Origin: Pedobacter ginsengisoli
GTDB taxonomy: Bacteria > Bacteroidota > Bacteroidia > Sphingobacteriales > Sphingobacteriaceae
Length of the DNA stretch: 64,000 bases
NCBI RefSeq assembly: GCF_030244015.1
Contig: NZ_JASSYX010000002.1
Span: 124,001-188,000, forward strand
Direction: 5' to 3'
Both the position numbers and the translations under genes were made by a program. Positions 1-8,964 of this stretch are shown in pieces (within the stretch, counting starts at the first letter, position 1; each line of letters begins with the position of its first letter). The notes under the pieces are model-generated. The model made no database searches and had not been told where the DNA came from. It was given only the letters and a program-made list of their open reading frames with translations.

Positions 1-1896
1 GTGAGACTAAAGGCTGCCGGGCTGGATTCGGCAAAGAATATGCCTTTGATCCAGTTTAACCAGGGTGCTGATTGGATCATCGGTCTGAATGGCGCTAAAG
101 TAGCACTGAACCCGGTCAGCAATAAAGCTATTATATTGGTAGAAGCGGCACTTGCAGGCAAGGCGGGTCTGGAAGAAAGTAAGGCTGGCTATGTGGCTTA
201 TCTGGATAATTTTAATTTGTTTGTGGCCAAAAATGGAGACCAAAAGCAGGTAACCACTGACGGCAGTGCAGATATTGTGTATGCGTCATCGGTGCACCGG
301 GAAGAGTTTGGGATTACTAAGGGCACATTCTGGAGCAACAGTGGAAAACTGCTTGCTTTTTACAGGATGGACCAGAGTATGGTAACCGATTACCCGGTCA
401 TTGACTGGACTACAAAACCGGCAAAGAATGTAAATATTAAGTACCCGATGGCGGGTGATAAAAGCCACGAGGTGACGGTAAGGGTTTATAATGCAGAAAC
501 AGGTGCTGTGGTTTACCTGAAAACCGGTGAGCCGGCGGAGCAGTACCTGACCAATATTGCCTGGAGTCCGGATGATAAATATGTGTATATAGCTATTCTG
601 AACCGCGGACAGAATCACATGAAACTAAATCAGTATGATGCGGTGAGCGGTGCATTTATTAAAACTTTATTTGAAGAAAAGGATGAGAAATATGTGGAGC
701 CTTTGGTGCCCATGCTGTTCCTCAAAAATGATCCGGGTAAATTCATCTGGCAAAGTAACCGTGATGGCTGGAATCATTTGTATCTGTATGACAGGAATGG
801 AAAAGTATTGAAACAGCTTACCAAAGGTAGCTGGGAGGTGCTGGAGGTAAAGGGTTTTGATGCCAGAGGAGAACGGTTGTTTTACACCTCTACAGCGGGG
901 TCGCCGATAAGCCGGAATTTATATGCGCTGAATGTGAAGTCTGGTAAGTCGGTTCAGCTGACTCAGGGACTGGCGGTTCATGTTACCCAGGTAAGTGCCT
1001 CCGGGAATACTGTGATCGATAATTTCAGCAGTCCGGAACAGCCGAGAGTAGTACAGGTTATAGAAACGGGCTCACTAAAGACTAAGGTGCTGCTTAAAGC
1101 AGCAAATCCGCTGGCAGGTTATGCTACTGAAAATTCCAGCATCTTTACTTTCAAGAGTAAATCCGGAGATGACCTGTATGCGAGTTTATACAAACCCGTC
1201 GGGTTTGATGCCGCTAAAAAATATCCGGTGATCGTTTACTGGTATGGAGGTTCACATGCGCAGCTGGTACTGAACAGCTGGAACGCCGGTGCCGGTGATT
1301 ATTGGTTCAGGTATATGGCTGAGCATGGTTATGTGGTACTAACCATCGATACCAGGGGCAGTGACAACAGGGGAAAGGCATTTGAACAGTCTATGTTCCG
1401 ACGGGTAGGTGATGTGCAGATGGAAGACATGATGGCTGCGGTTGATTATCTGAAAAGCCAGCCCTATGTGGATGCTGCCAATATGGGTTTGTTTGGCTGG
1501 AGTTTTGGCGGGTTCAATACCGTGGATTTTATGGTGAACCATCCGGGAGTCTTTAAGGCTGCGGTAGCCGGCGGACCGGTGATCAACTGGGCTTTTTATG
1601 AAGTAATGTATACGGAACGCTATATGGATACGCCTCAGGAAAATCCTGAGGGATTTGCAGCGACTTATCTGAGTAACAAGGCAGCTCAGCTTAAAGGAAA
1701 GCTATTGCTGATCCATGGTCAGCAGGATCCGGTGGTGGTCCAGCAGAATTCGGTTGATTTTGTGAAGAAAGCAGTGGATGCGGGAGTGCAGGTTGATTAT
1801 ATGATCTATCCGGGCCATGAACACAATGTGACCGGCAAGGATAGGGTACACCTGTATCAGAAAGTGACGGATTATTTCATGCAGAACCTGAAATAG
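1..1896 (+). CDS. S9 family peptidase, dipeptidyl-peptidase IV type (5' truncated)
   Basis: This is a serine exopeptidase of the prolyl oligopeptidase/DPP-IV family, which removes N-terminal dipeptides and in Bacteroidota is normally exported. The window opens inside the gene: the frame is open from base 1, no signal peptide is present, and 631 residues is roughly 90 short of a usual DPP-IV, so the GTG at base 1 is probably internal. The first ~370 residues have beta-propeller character (repeated SPDDKYVY-like blades). The C-terminal part is an alpha/beta hydrolase with the nucleophile elbow GWSFGG (Ser501), Asp576 in HGQQDP, and His608 in the PGHEHN segment, so the catalytic triad is complete. 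A strong hairpin terminator follows the stop codon directly. Family assignment is secure; the natural substrate is unknown. Confidence 0.93.
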   Translation: MRLKAAGLDSAKNMPLIQFNQGADWIIGLNGAKVALNPVSNKAIILVEAALAGKAGLEESKAGYVAYLDNFNLFVAKNGDQKQVTTDGSADIVYASSVHREEFGITKGTFWSNSGKLLAFYRMDQSMVTDYPVIDWTTKPAKNVNIKYPMAGDKSHEVTVRVYNAETGAVVYLKTGEPAEQYLTNIAWSPDDKYVYIAILNRGQNHMKLNQYDAVSGAFIKTLFEEKDEKYVEPLVPMLFLKNDPGKFIWQSNRDGWNHLYLYDRNGKVLKQLTKGSWEVLEVKGFDARGERLFYTSTAGSPISRNLYALNVKSGKSVQLTQGLAVHVTQVSASGNTVIDNFSSPEQPRVVQVIETGSLKTKVLLKAANPLAGYATENSSIFTFKSKSGDDLYASLYKPVGFDAAKKYPVIVYWYGGSHAQLVLNSWNAGAGDYWFRYMAEHGYVVLTIDTRGSDNRGKAFEQSMFRRVGDVQMEDMMAAVDYLKSQPYVDAANMGLFGWSFGGFNTVDFMVNHPGVFKAAVAGGPVINWAFYEVMYTERYMDTPQENPEGFAATYLSNKAAQLKGKLLLIHGQQDPVVVQQNSVDFVKKAVDAGVQVDYMIYPGHEHNVTGKDRVHLYQKVTDYFMQNLK

Positions 1897-1921
1897 AAAA
1901 GGGGCCGGTAGGCCCCTTTTT
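1897..1921 (+). terminator. Intrinsic terminator, probably bidirectional
   Basis: A perfect 10-bp stem (AAAAGGGGCC / GGCCCCTTTT) with a GGTA loop begins one base after the peptidase stop. It ends in a T run on the plus strand and, read on the minus strand, also ends in four T. It lies between the convergent peptidase and valS genes and can serve both. Confidence 0.9.
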
Positions 1922-1941
1922 CGTTTTATAGTTTAAGATGC

Positions 1942-4623
1942 TTAGCCCTCCAAAGCCGCAAGGTTTTCTTCAATAATTCTTATCTTGCCTTCTGCATCAG
2001 CCTGCTTATTCCTTTCATTTTGGATGATTTCGGGCCTGGCGTTCTGTACAAAGCGTTCATTGCTCAGTTTGGCATTGACCGATTTCAAAAAGCCCTGCAA
2101 ATAGACGAGTTCCGCATTCAGACGTTCCCTTTCCGCATCTGGATCAATGGCCTCATTCAAATGAATGAAAAATTCATCATTACCGATCATGAAACTCACG
2201 GCACCTGGGATCTTGTCATTTACAAGTTCAACCTGACTGATATTGGCCAGTTTAAAGACGATATTTAACCATTTTTCGTAATCCAGTGAAGAGTTTACTT
2301 TTATCGCCAGCGGCAATGCTTCTTTTGGAGAGATCTGTTTTGTATTTCTTATGTTCCTCACTTCCGCCACAAGACTTTTGATCACTTCCACCTCTTTGAG
2401 TATAGCCGCATCAGCAGTTCCAACTACCGGATAACCAGCAACAATACAGCAGTCCATTTCGTCTTTTTCGCCAAATAGCTCATCGTGCCACAATTCCTCA
2501 GTAATGAAAGGCATGAAGGGATGCAGCAATGTTAAGATCTTTTCAAAAAATCCAATGGTTAATTCTAAGGTCCCTGAATCGATTGGGTGCTGATAAACCG
2601 GTTTCACCATTTCCAGATACCAGGCACAGAAATCATCCCAGACCAACTTATAAGTAGCCATCAGCGCCTCAGACAAGCGGTACTGTTTAAAGTTGTCTTC
2701 GATCTCGGCCAAAGCTTCGTTAAAACGGTTTTCGAACCACGCAATGGCCTGTTGGTTCGGGTTTTCGAGATTCGCATCCACTTCCCAGCCTTTTACCAGG
2801 CGGAATGCGTTCCAAACCTTGTTTGCAAAATTCCGTCCCTGCTCACAATAGCTTTCATCGAACATCAGATCATTCCCGGCAGGAGAGCACAGCAGCATGC
2901 CGACCCTAACTCCGTCGGCACCATATTTTTCGATCAGTCCGATAGGATCAGGGGAATTGCCCAATGATTTAGACATTTTTCTGCCCAGCTTATCCCTTAC
3001 TATACCGGTTAGATATACGTTGGTAAAAGGTTTCTGGCCCCTGAACTCGTGTCCGGCCATGATCATGCGCGCTACCCAGAAGAAAAGGATCTCCGGTGCG
3101 GTTACCAGGTCATTGGTCGGATAATAATAATTAATATCCGGATTATCCGGATTTTTAAATCCGTCAAATACAGAGATAGGCCATAGCCATGAGGAGAACC
3201 AGGTATCCATCACGTCAGGGTCCTGTTTAATAAATGAGGAAAGCTGATTTTTGCAGCCTGTTTGTTCTTCAGCTGTAAATGTGCCGTCCGGATCTTTGAG
3301 TTTCAAAAACTCGTTGAGCGCTTCTTCTTTGGTTTTGGCAACCACCCAGTTTCCCTGATTGTCATACCAGGCGGGAATTTGCTGTCCCCACCACAACTGC
3401 CGGCTGATGTTCCAGTCGCGTACATTTTCCATCCAGTGGCGGTAGGTGTTTACAAACTTTTCCGGGATCAGCTTCACATCTCCATTCAGCACATCTTCCA
3501 ATGCAGGTTTGGCCATCTGGTCCATTTTGCAGAACCATTGCATGGACAGCTTAGGTTCGATCACCGCATCTGTACGTTCCGAGAAGCCGATCTGTGATTT
3601 ATAATCTTCTACTTTTTCAAAATGCCCGGCTTCGTCAAGTAATACGGCAATCTTCTTTCTCGCCGCAAAACGGTCTTCGCCTACCAAAACAACGGCAAGC
3701 TCATTCAGTGTGCCGTCGTCATTTAAAATATCTATTACCGGCAGTTTATGTTTAACGCCAAGCTCATAGTCATTCAGGTCATGCGCTGGTGTTACCTTTA
3801 AACAGCCTGTACCAAAGTCCATGGTTACATACTCATCCTGGATCACCGGGATCTCCCTGTTGATCAGCGGGACAAATACCGTTTTTCCTTTCAGGTGTGT
3901 ATAACGTTCATCATTTGGATTGACACAGATCGCTGCATCAGCCATAATGGTTTCCGGCCGGGTAGTGGCAATGGTGATGAACTCCGGTTCTGCCTGATAC
4001 TTGCTGTCTGCTACTAAATATTTAATATAATAGAGTTTTTGGTTGACCTCCTTACGGATTACTTCCTCATCTGAAACCGCAGTTTTGCCCGCCGGGTCCC
4101 AGTTTACCATCCTGATGCCCCTGTAGATCCATCCTTTTTTGTATAAATGGATAAAACTGTCGATCACCGCATCAGACAGATCGTTTTCCATGGTGAAGCG
4201 TGTTCTCTGCCAGTCGCAGCTGGCACCAAGCTTTTTCAATTGGTCCAGGATGATCCCGCCATATTTCTCTTTCCATTCCCAGGCATACTTCAGGAACTCT
4301 TCCCTGCTGAGGTCTGCTTTGCTGATCCCTCTTTCCTTGAGCATGGCCACTACTTTTGCCTCTGTCGCTATCGATGCATGATCGGTACCCGGTACCCAGC
4401 ATGCATTTTTGCCCTGCATACGTGCTTTGCGGATCAATACATCCTGAATGGTGTTGTTGAGCATATGGCCCATGTGCAGTACACCGGTCACATTTGGCGG
4501 CGGGATTACAATGGTGTACGGTTCACGCTCATCGGGTTCAGAGTGGAAAAAGTTTTTAGACATCCAGTAGCTGTACCATTTGTCTTCGGTTGCTGCCGGA
4601 TCGTATTTTGTAGAAATGCTCAT
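1942..4623 (-). CDS. valS: Valine--tRNA ligase
   Basis: This class Ia aminoacyl-tRNA synthetase charges tRNA-Val with valine and edits mischarged threonine. The Rossmann signature HMGH is at residues 50-53 within PPPNVTGVLHMGH. The KMSKS loop is at 549-553 (GRKMSKSLGN). The middle holds the editing domain, followed by an anticodon-binding helical region and a C-terminal coiled-coil arm rich in Glu/Asn/Arg, as expected for ValRS. I chose the ATG at 4623 (MSISTKYD) over an upstream in-frame ATG at 4656: a TATTTTTG promoter element lies at 4654-4661, so the longer form would begin inside the promoter. The resulting 893 residues is a normal length. Confidence 0.97.
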   Translation of the reverse strand: MSISTKYDPAATEDKWYSYWMSKNFFHSEPDEREPYTIVIPPPNVTGVLHMGHMLNNTIQDVLIRKARMQGKNACWVPGTDHASIATEAKVVAMLKERGISKADLSREEFLKYAWEWKEKYGGIILDQLKKLGASCDWQRTRFTMENDLSDAVIDSFIHLYKKGWIYRGIRMVNWDPAGKTAVSDEEVIRKEVNQKLYYIKYLVADSKYQAEPEFITIATTRPETIMADAAICVNPNDERYTHLKGKTVFVPLINREIPVIQDEYVTMDFGTGCLKVTPAHDLNDYELGVKHKLPVIDILNDDGTLNELAVVLVGEDRFAARKKIAVLLDEAGHFEKVEDYKSQIGFSERTDAVIEPKLSMQWFCKMDQMAKPALEDVLNGDVKLIPEKFVNTYRHWMENVRDWNISRQLWWGQQIPAWYDNQGNWVVAKTKEEALNEFLKLKDPDGTFTAEEQTGCKNQLSSFIKQDPDVMDTWFSSWLWPISVFDGFKNPDNPDINYYYPTNDLVTAPEILFFWVARMIMAGHEFRGQKPFTNVYLTGIVRDKLGRKMSKSLGNSPDPIGLIEKYGADGVRVGMLLCSPAGNDLMFDESYCEQGRNFANKVWNAFRLVKGWEVDANLENPNQQAIAWFENRFNEALAEIEDNFKQYRLSEALMATYKLVWDDFCAWYLEMVKPVYQHPIDSGTLELTIGFFEKILTLLHPFMPFITEELWHDELFGEKDEMDCCIVAGYPVVGTADAAILKEVEVIKSLVAEVRNIRNTKQISPKEALPLAIKVNSSLDYEKWLNIVFKLANISQVELVNDKIPGAVSFMIGNDEFFIHLNEAIDPDAERERLNAELVYLQGFLKSVNAKLSNERFVQNARPEIIQNERNKQADAEGKIRIIEENLAALEG

Positions 4624-4653
4624 TATATCAAAAAAAGTATCAGATTGAAATGG

Positions 4654-4661
4654 CAAAAATA
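4654..4661 (-). promoter_or_regulatory. Bacteroidota -7 element for valS
   Basis: On the minus strand this reads TATTTTTG, an exact TAnnTTTG match, about 30 bases before the valS ATG. No TTTG box at the expected 19-21 bp spacing was seen. Confidence 0.55.
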
Positions 4662-4682
4662 AGAATAAAAAAGATCAATAAT

Positions 4683-5144
4683 CTATAATGAGGTATATTC
4701 CGGCAGGTCTTTAACAAAGATAAATTTTTCTTCCTGGTGGTTTATTTGCGCATAACAGTGCATCAGGCCGTTGGTGACGACCAGCCATTTGGTTTTATGT
4801 ACGGAATTATACCTCGCGGCCTGGTCAAAGGTGGCCTGACTGATCTTCACTGCGGGTGCTTTACATTCAATAACCATAATCCTTTCACCATGCGTGTTAA
4901 ATATCACGACATCTGTTCTTTTTTGCAGCTTGTTGAGACTCAGGCCGCCTTCTATCTGAATGAGGGATCTGGGAAATTTTTTTTCAAGGATCAGATATTG
5001 GATGAAATGCTGTCTGACCCATTCCTCAGGTGTCAGGACCAGGTGCTTTTTACGGATTTCGTCAAAGATAAAGTGCTGGCTATCTTTTAATGTGATCTTA
5101 AAAGGATAAGGAGGCAGGTTAAGCGGTCTTGGTGTAAATGACAT
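4683..5144 (-). CDS. HsdR N-terminal-like PD-(D/E)XK nuclease-fold protein
   Basis: A small protein (153 residues) matching only the N-terminal nuclease domain of type I restriction R subunits. The core is visible as Asp in RTDVVIF followed about 14 residues later by ECK in VIECKAP, the PD-(D/E)XK arrangement. There is no helicase motor, and no hsdM or hsdS gene nearby, so it is not a working restriction subunit by itself. It is divergent from holA with only 43 bases between starts, a placement that suggests a DNA repair or housekeeping role rather than defence (inference). The start at 5144 (MSFTPRPL) is preferred to the ATG at 5162 because of a TACTTTTA promoter-like element at 5150-5157 just upstream. 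Confidence 0.8.
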   Translation of the reverse strand: MSFTPRPLNLPPYPFKITLKDSQHFIFDEIRKKHLVLTPEEWVRQHFIQYLILEKKFPRSLIQIEGGLSLNKLQKRTDVVIFNTHGERIMVIECKAPAVKISQATFDQAARYNSVHKTKWLVVTNGLMHCYAQINHQEEKFIFVKDLPEYTSL

Positions 5145-5172
5145 TTGTGTAAAAGTAGACAAAATTTTTATC

Positions 5173-5180
5173 TAAGTTTG
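5173..5180 (+). promoter_or_regulatory. Bacteroidota -7 element for holA
   Basis: TAAGTTTG matches TAnnTTTG exactly and ends only seven bases before the holA ATG, so the transcript would be almost leaderless. No -33 box at canonical spacing was found. Confidence 0.5.
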
Positions 5181-5187
5181 CCATCAT

Positions 5188-6213
5188 ATGAGTGCTGCTG
5201 AGATCATAAAAGACATTAAAGCCAGAAAATTTAAGCCTGTTTACCTGCTGCATGGTGAAGAGCCTTATTATATAGACCAGATCATTCATTACATGGAAGA
5301 CAATGTGCTGAATGATATGGAGAAAGGCTTTAATCAGACGGTATTGTATGGCAAGGATACGGACATGGCTACCATTATGAATGCTTCTAAGCGTTATCCG
5401 ATGATGTCCGATTATCAGCTGATCATTGTAAAGGAGGCGCAGGACCTGAAATGGGCAAAGGAAACGGAAGGCAGCAGTAAAGAAGCCGGGTTCGTACTCA
5501 GTTATTTTGAAAATCCTTTGCCTTCCACCATCCTGGTACTGGGGTACAAGTACGCCAATTTTGACAAGCGCAAGAAGATCTATAAAGCCATAGACAAAAA
5601 TGGAGTTGTTTTTCAATCGGAACTGGTCAGGGATTATAAGCTGGCAGGCTGGATAGATGACCTCGTCAGGGAAAAAGGGTATAAGATCGCGCCGCAGGCC
5701 TCTGCGCTGATGGCTGAATACCTGGGTACTGATCTTTCCAAGATAGAGAATGAGGTGGACAAGCTGATTCTCAACATCACAAAAGAGACCACCATAGATA
5801 CAGATCTGATCCAGAAAAACATAGGGATCAGCAAGGAATATAACGTTTTTGAGCTGCAAAAAGCACTTGCAGTGAAGAATGTATTGAAATGCAACCAGAT
5901 CATCAATTATTTTGCGGATAACCCGAAGGCGAATCCAATGGTCATGGTCATGGCCAATCTTAATTCATATTTTTCCAAGATCCTTAAATACCACTACCTG
6001 AAAAATAAAGGTGATGCTGCCAAGGAACTGGGCGTGAACCCCTATTTTGTAAAAGATTTTGAGACTGCGTCACGCAGTTACAGTCTTGGTAAAACTTTCG
6101 ACATCATCAGCCTGCTTAGAGAATATGATTTGAAAAGCAAAGGGGTGGACAGTACCGGAAACGTTGCCGACGGCGAACTGCTTAAGGAACTGCTGTTTAA
6201 AATGATTCACTAA
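5188..6213 (+). CDS. holA: DNA polymerase III subunit delta
   Basis: The delta subunit of the clamp loader opens the beta sliding clamp during replication. The protein is 341 residues, the usual length. It begins with the family's characteristic early stretch (YLLHGEEPYYIDQI) and has the layout of domain I (clamp-binding), domain II and the C-terminal helical domain III that forms the clamp-loader collar. Delta subunits lack a functional Walker A, and none is seen here. The nearest neighbour is the divergent HsdR-N-like gene. The ATG at 5188 is the only start fitting the family N-terminus and sits just after a TAAGTTTG promoter element. Confidence 0.93.
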   Translation: MSAAEIIKDIKARKFKPVYLLHGEEPYYIDQIIHYMEDNVLNDMEKGFNQTVLYGKDTDMATIMNASKRYPMMSDYQLIIVKEAQDLKWAKETEGSSKEAGFVLSYFENPLPSTILVLGYKYANFDKRKKIYKAIDKNGVVFQSELVRDYKLAGWIDDLVREKGYKIAPQASALMAEYLGTDLSKIENEVDKLILNITKETTIDTDLIQKNIGISKEYNVFELQKALAVKNVLKCNQIINYFADNPKANPMVMVMANLNSYFSKILKYHYLKNKGDAAKELGVNPYFVKDFETASRSYSLGKTFDIISLLREYDLKSKGVDSTGNVADGELLKELLFKMIH

Positions 6214-6239
6214 TGTAACTGTAAAGTTATAGGACATAA

Positions 6240-6270
6240 TTTCTACTCCCGGCTAACTACTGTACATTTG
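6240..6270 (+). promoter_or_regulatory. Candidate promoter for the zinc metalloprotease gene
   Basis: TTTC at 6240-6243, a 19-bp spacer, then TACATTTG at 6263-6270. This matches the Bacteroidota consensus with one mismatch in the upstream box, about 30 bases before the ATG at 6302. Confidence 0.6.
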
Positions 6271-6301
6271 CCGGTAACCAACTAACCACTTATCATTCAA
6301 C

Positions 6302-8863
6302 ATGAAGAAATCAGTATTTTTTGCAATGCTGGGCATCGTTGCAGCGTCTTTTGCTGTTGCCCAAACAAAGCCTACGGCACCGCCCACCACACCGCCAGCG
6401 GCAACAGACACGACAAAGAAAGTTCCCGGAGCTCCTTTTGGCCCGGGTGCTAAGCCACAACCAAAACCTTATGCGCAGGTAATTACGAACAAAGCCGTTA
6501 CCCGGCGGGGGATGATCACGACGCACAGGCTGGAAGATAAATACTTTTTTGAGATCGCCGATTCAACCCTGGGACGGGATATATTGGTGGTAAGCCGTTT
6601 GTCTAAAGCAGGTGCTGAAGTTCGTTCCGCTTCCGGGTATGCCGGAGACCAGATCGGGAGCAGTGTGATCCGTTTTGAAAAAGGACCAAACAATAAGGTA
6701 TTTATGCGGAAGGTGTCTTACAGGACTTACGGGCCGGACAGTACCACTGCGATGTATCAGAACCTGCAGCGTTCAAATATCCAGGCTATCTCGGCTTCGT
6801 TTGCGGTAGCAGCTTACACTCCTGACAAAAAAGGGACGGTGATAGACATGACCGATTACATCAGCAGTGACAATGACATCTTCTACTTTGGTTCGCCGGC
6901 GGTCAAAAGTAATTTTAGACTGGGTGCATACATGGCTGACAGGAGTTATATACTGGGTGTGAAAAGTTTCCCGACCAATGTGGAGATCAACGTCGTCAGA
7001 ACTTATTCACTGGCGCCAGCTCCTGCGTCACCTTTTGGTCCCCCGTCTATCGGCGGCGGTGCAACAGGTTCTGCGACAGTCGAACTGAACGCATCATTGG
7101 TTATACTTCCTAAAGTACCGATGAAACCCCGTTTTTTTGATCCCCGGGTGGGATATTTCGCTGTTGGTTATACGGACTTTGATGCAAACCCGCAGGGTGT
7201 CAAAGAAATCGAGATCGTAAAGCGCTGGAGACTGGAGCCAAAAGCTGAAGATATCGCCAAATACAAAAGAGGTGAGCTGGTTGAACCCAGGAAACCAATC
7301 ATATTTTACATAGATCCCGCAACTCCTAAAAAATGGGTTCCTTACCTCATCGCTGGTGTAAATGACTGGCAAAAGGCGTTTGAAAAAGCAGGTTTTAAAA
7401 ATGCCATTGTAGGTAAGATGGCGCCTACTGCCCAACAGGATTCTACCTGGAGTCTGGATGATGCGCGCCATTCGGCGATCGTGTATAAACCCTCGGAGAT
7501 CCCCAATGCCAGCGGCCCCAGCATTTCTGATCCGCGCAGCGGAGAGATCATGGAAAGCCATATCAACTGGTACCACAACGTGATGAAACTGGTGCATGAC
7601 TGGTATATGGTACAGGCTTCGGCAATAGATCCGCGGGCGCAGAAAATGCAGTTCAGCGATGAGCTGATGGGCGATCTGATCCGCTTTGTGTCTTCACATG
7701 AGGTTGGTCATACCCTGGGACTGCGCCATAACTATGGTTCAAGTTCTACTGTTCCTTCAGAAAAATTACGTGATAAGGCATTTGTGGAAGCCAATGGTCA
7801 TACGCCTTCCATTATGGATTATGCACGTTTCAATTATGTGGCGCAGCCTGAAGATAACATCAAGCCCAAAGGTATTTATCCGAGAATAGGAGATTATGAT
7901 GTATGGGCAATAGAATGGGGATATAAATTGCTTCCTGAGGCCAAAACAGCTCAGGCCGAAGTGCCGGTGCTGAATAAGCTGACTATAGAAAAGCTCAAAA
8001 ATAACAGGCTGTGGTTTGGAACCGAGACAAATCCAGACGATCCACGTTCACAAAATGAGGATTTGGGCGACAATGCCATGATCTCAAGTGATTATGGTAT
8101 TAAAAATCTAAAAAGAATACTGGTCAAACTACCGGAATGGACGAAATCGGATAATGAAGGTTATAGCAATTTAAGCACCATGTATGGTGAAATTGCCAAT
8201 CAGTTCATCCGTTACATGGGGCATGTAGCCAAAAATATCGGGGGTGTATTTGAAACGCCTAAAACTGTGGAACAGCCTGGTACTGTATATGCCCGCACTA
8301 CCGCTGCGCGCCAGCAAGAGGCAATGGCGTTTTTGGATAAAAATTTATTTACTACCCCTGTATGGTTATTAAATCAGCCAATACTTGATAACATCGGCCA
8401 GAGTTCTGTAGATGTGATCAATAAAGTCCAGGCTCCGGCACTCAGCAGACTAATCAGTACGAGCACGTTGACCAAGCTGATTGCTGCAGAGGCTGCGGAT
8501 GGCGCTGCTGCTTACAAAATCACAGATTTGTTTACTGACATCCAGGGCTCCATTTTCAGTGAACTGAAGGCTGGCGCGTCAATTGACGTATATCGCCGTA
8601 ACCTGCAAAAAGCATATGTGGAAAAGCTGATTGCGCTTGTAAAGCCAGCTGCTCCCGCACAAACATTGGCGGTTAGCGGAGGTTCATTGAGAAGTGTCCC
8701 CAGCAGCACCTCGCAAAACGATGTGATCTCTGTGGTGAAAGCCCAGCTGCACGAATTAAATACTCTGGTAAAGACTGCTTCGGCAAGCGCCGCCGGGATG
8801 AGCAAATATCATTTGGAAGACCTTTCAGACCGGATTGATATTGCTTTGAAAAATAAAGATTAA
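6302..8863 (+). CDS. Exported zinc-dependent metalloprotease (metzincin type, DUF5117/DUF4953 family)
   Basis: A large secreted or periplasmic metallopeptidase of 853 residues. It has a signal peptide (ending around ASFAVAQ, residue ~21), then a Pro/Thr-rich linker, then the DUF5118/DUF5117-type N-terminal region common to this Bacteroidota family. The zinc site is the extended metzincin motif HEVGHTLGLRH at residues 466-476, with Glu467 as the catalytic base. A methionine turn follows (SIMDYARFNY). The substrate is unknown. It is followed after about 100 bases by an outer-membrane barrel protein in the same direction, so the two may act together at the cell surface (inference). A TTTC-N19-TACATTTG promoter precedes it. 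Confidence 0.9.
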   Translation: MKKSVFFAMLGIVAASFAVAQTKPTAPPTTPPAATDTTKKVPGAPFGPGAKPQPKPYAQVITNKAVTRRGMITTHRLEDKYFFEIADSTLGRDILVVSRLSKAGAEVRSASGYAGDQIGSSVIRFEKGPNNKVFMRKVSYRTYGPDSTTAMYQNLQRSNIQAISASFAVAAYTPDKKGTVIDMTDYISSDNDIFYFGSPAVKSNFRLGAYMADRSYILGVKSFPTNVEINVVRTYSLAPAPASPFGPPSIGGGATGSATVELNASLVILPKVPMKPRFFDPRVGYFAVGYTDFDANPQGVKEIEIVKRWRLEPKAEDIAKYKRGELVEPRKPIIFYIDPATPKKWVPYLIAGVNDWQKAFEKAGFKNAIVGKMAPTAQQDSTWSLDDARHSAIVYKPSEIPNASGPSISDPRSGEIMESHINWYHNVMKLVHDWYMVQASAIDPRAQKMQFSDELMGDLIRFVSSHEVGHTLGLRHNYGSSSTVPSEKLRDKAFVEANGHTPSIMDYARFNYVAQPEDNIKPKGIYPRIGDYDVWAIEWGYKLLPEAKTAQAEVPVLNKLTIEKLKNNRLWFGTETNPDDPRSQNEDLGDNAMISSDYGIKNLKRILVKLPEWTKSDNEGYSNLSTMYGEIANQFIRYMGHVAKNIGGVFETPKTVEQPGTVYARTTAARQQEAMAFLDKNLFTTPVWLLNQPILDNIGQSSVDVINKVQAPALSRLISTSTLTKLIAAEAADGAAAYKITDLFTDIQGSIFSELKAGASIDVYRRNLQKAYVEKLIALVKPAAPAQTLAVSGGSLRSVPSSTSQNDVISVVKAQLHELNTLVKTASASAAGMSKYHLEDLSDRIDIALKNKD

Positions 8864-8964
8864 CGAAGGGTTTCATGGGTCTGACTGCGATACTGTAACA
8901 TGTTAATTACGCTAAAAGCCTTTAGCTATGCATGTCGTACTTTTACGGCACACACAAACAACTC

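Noticed and set aside
4147..4662. 171-codon plus-strand open frame across the valS start
   Set aside because: Antisense shadow of valS with no family resemblance, and it covers valS's promoter.
4683..5144. Type I restriction-modification system
   Set aside because: Only an N-terminal nuclease-like domain is present; no helicase motor, methylase or specificity gene is nearby.
5119..5859. 246-codon minus-strand frame opposite holA
   Set aside because: Shadow of a conserved gene; composition follows the reverse of holA codons and no domain is recognisable.
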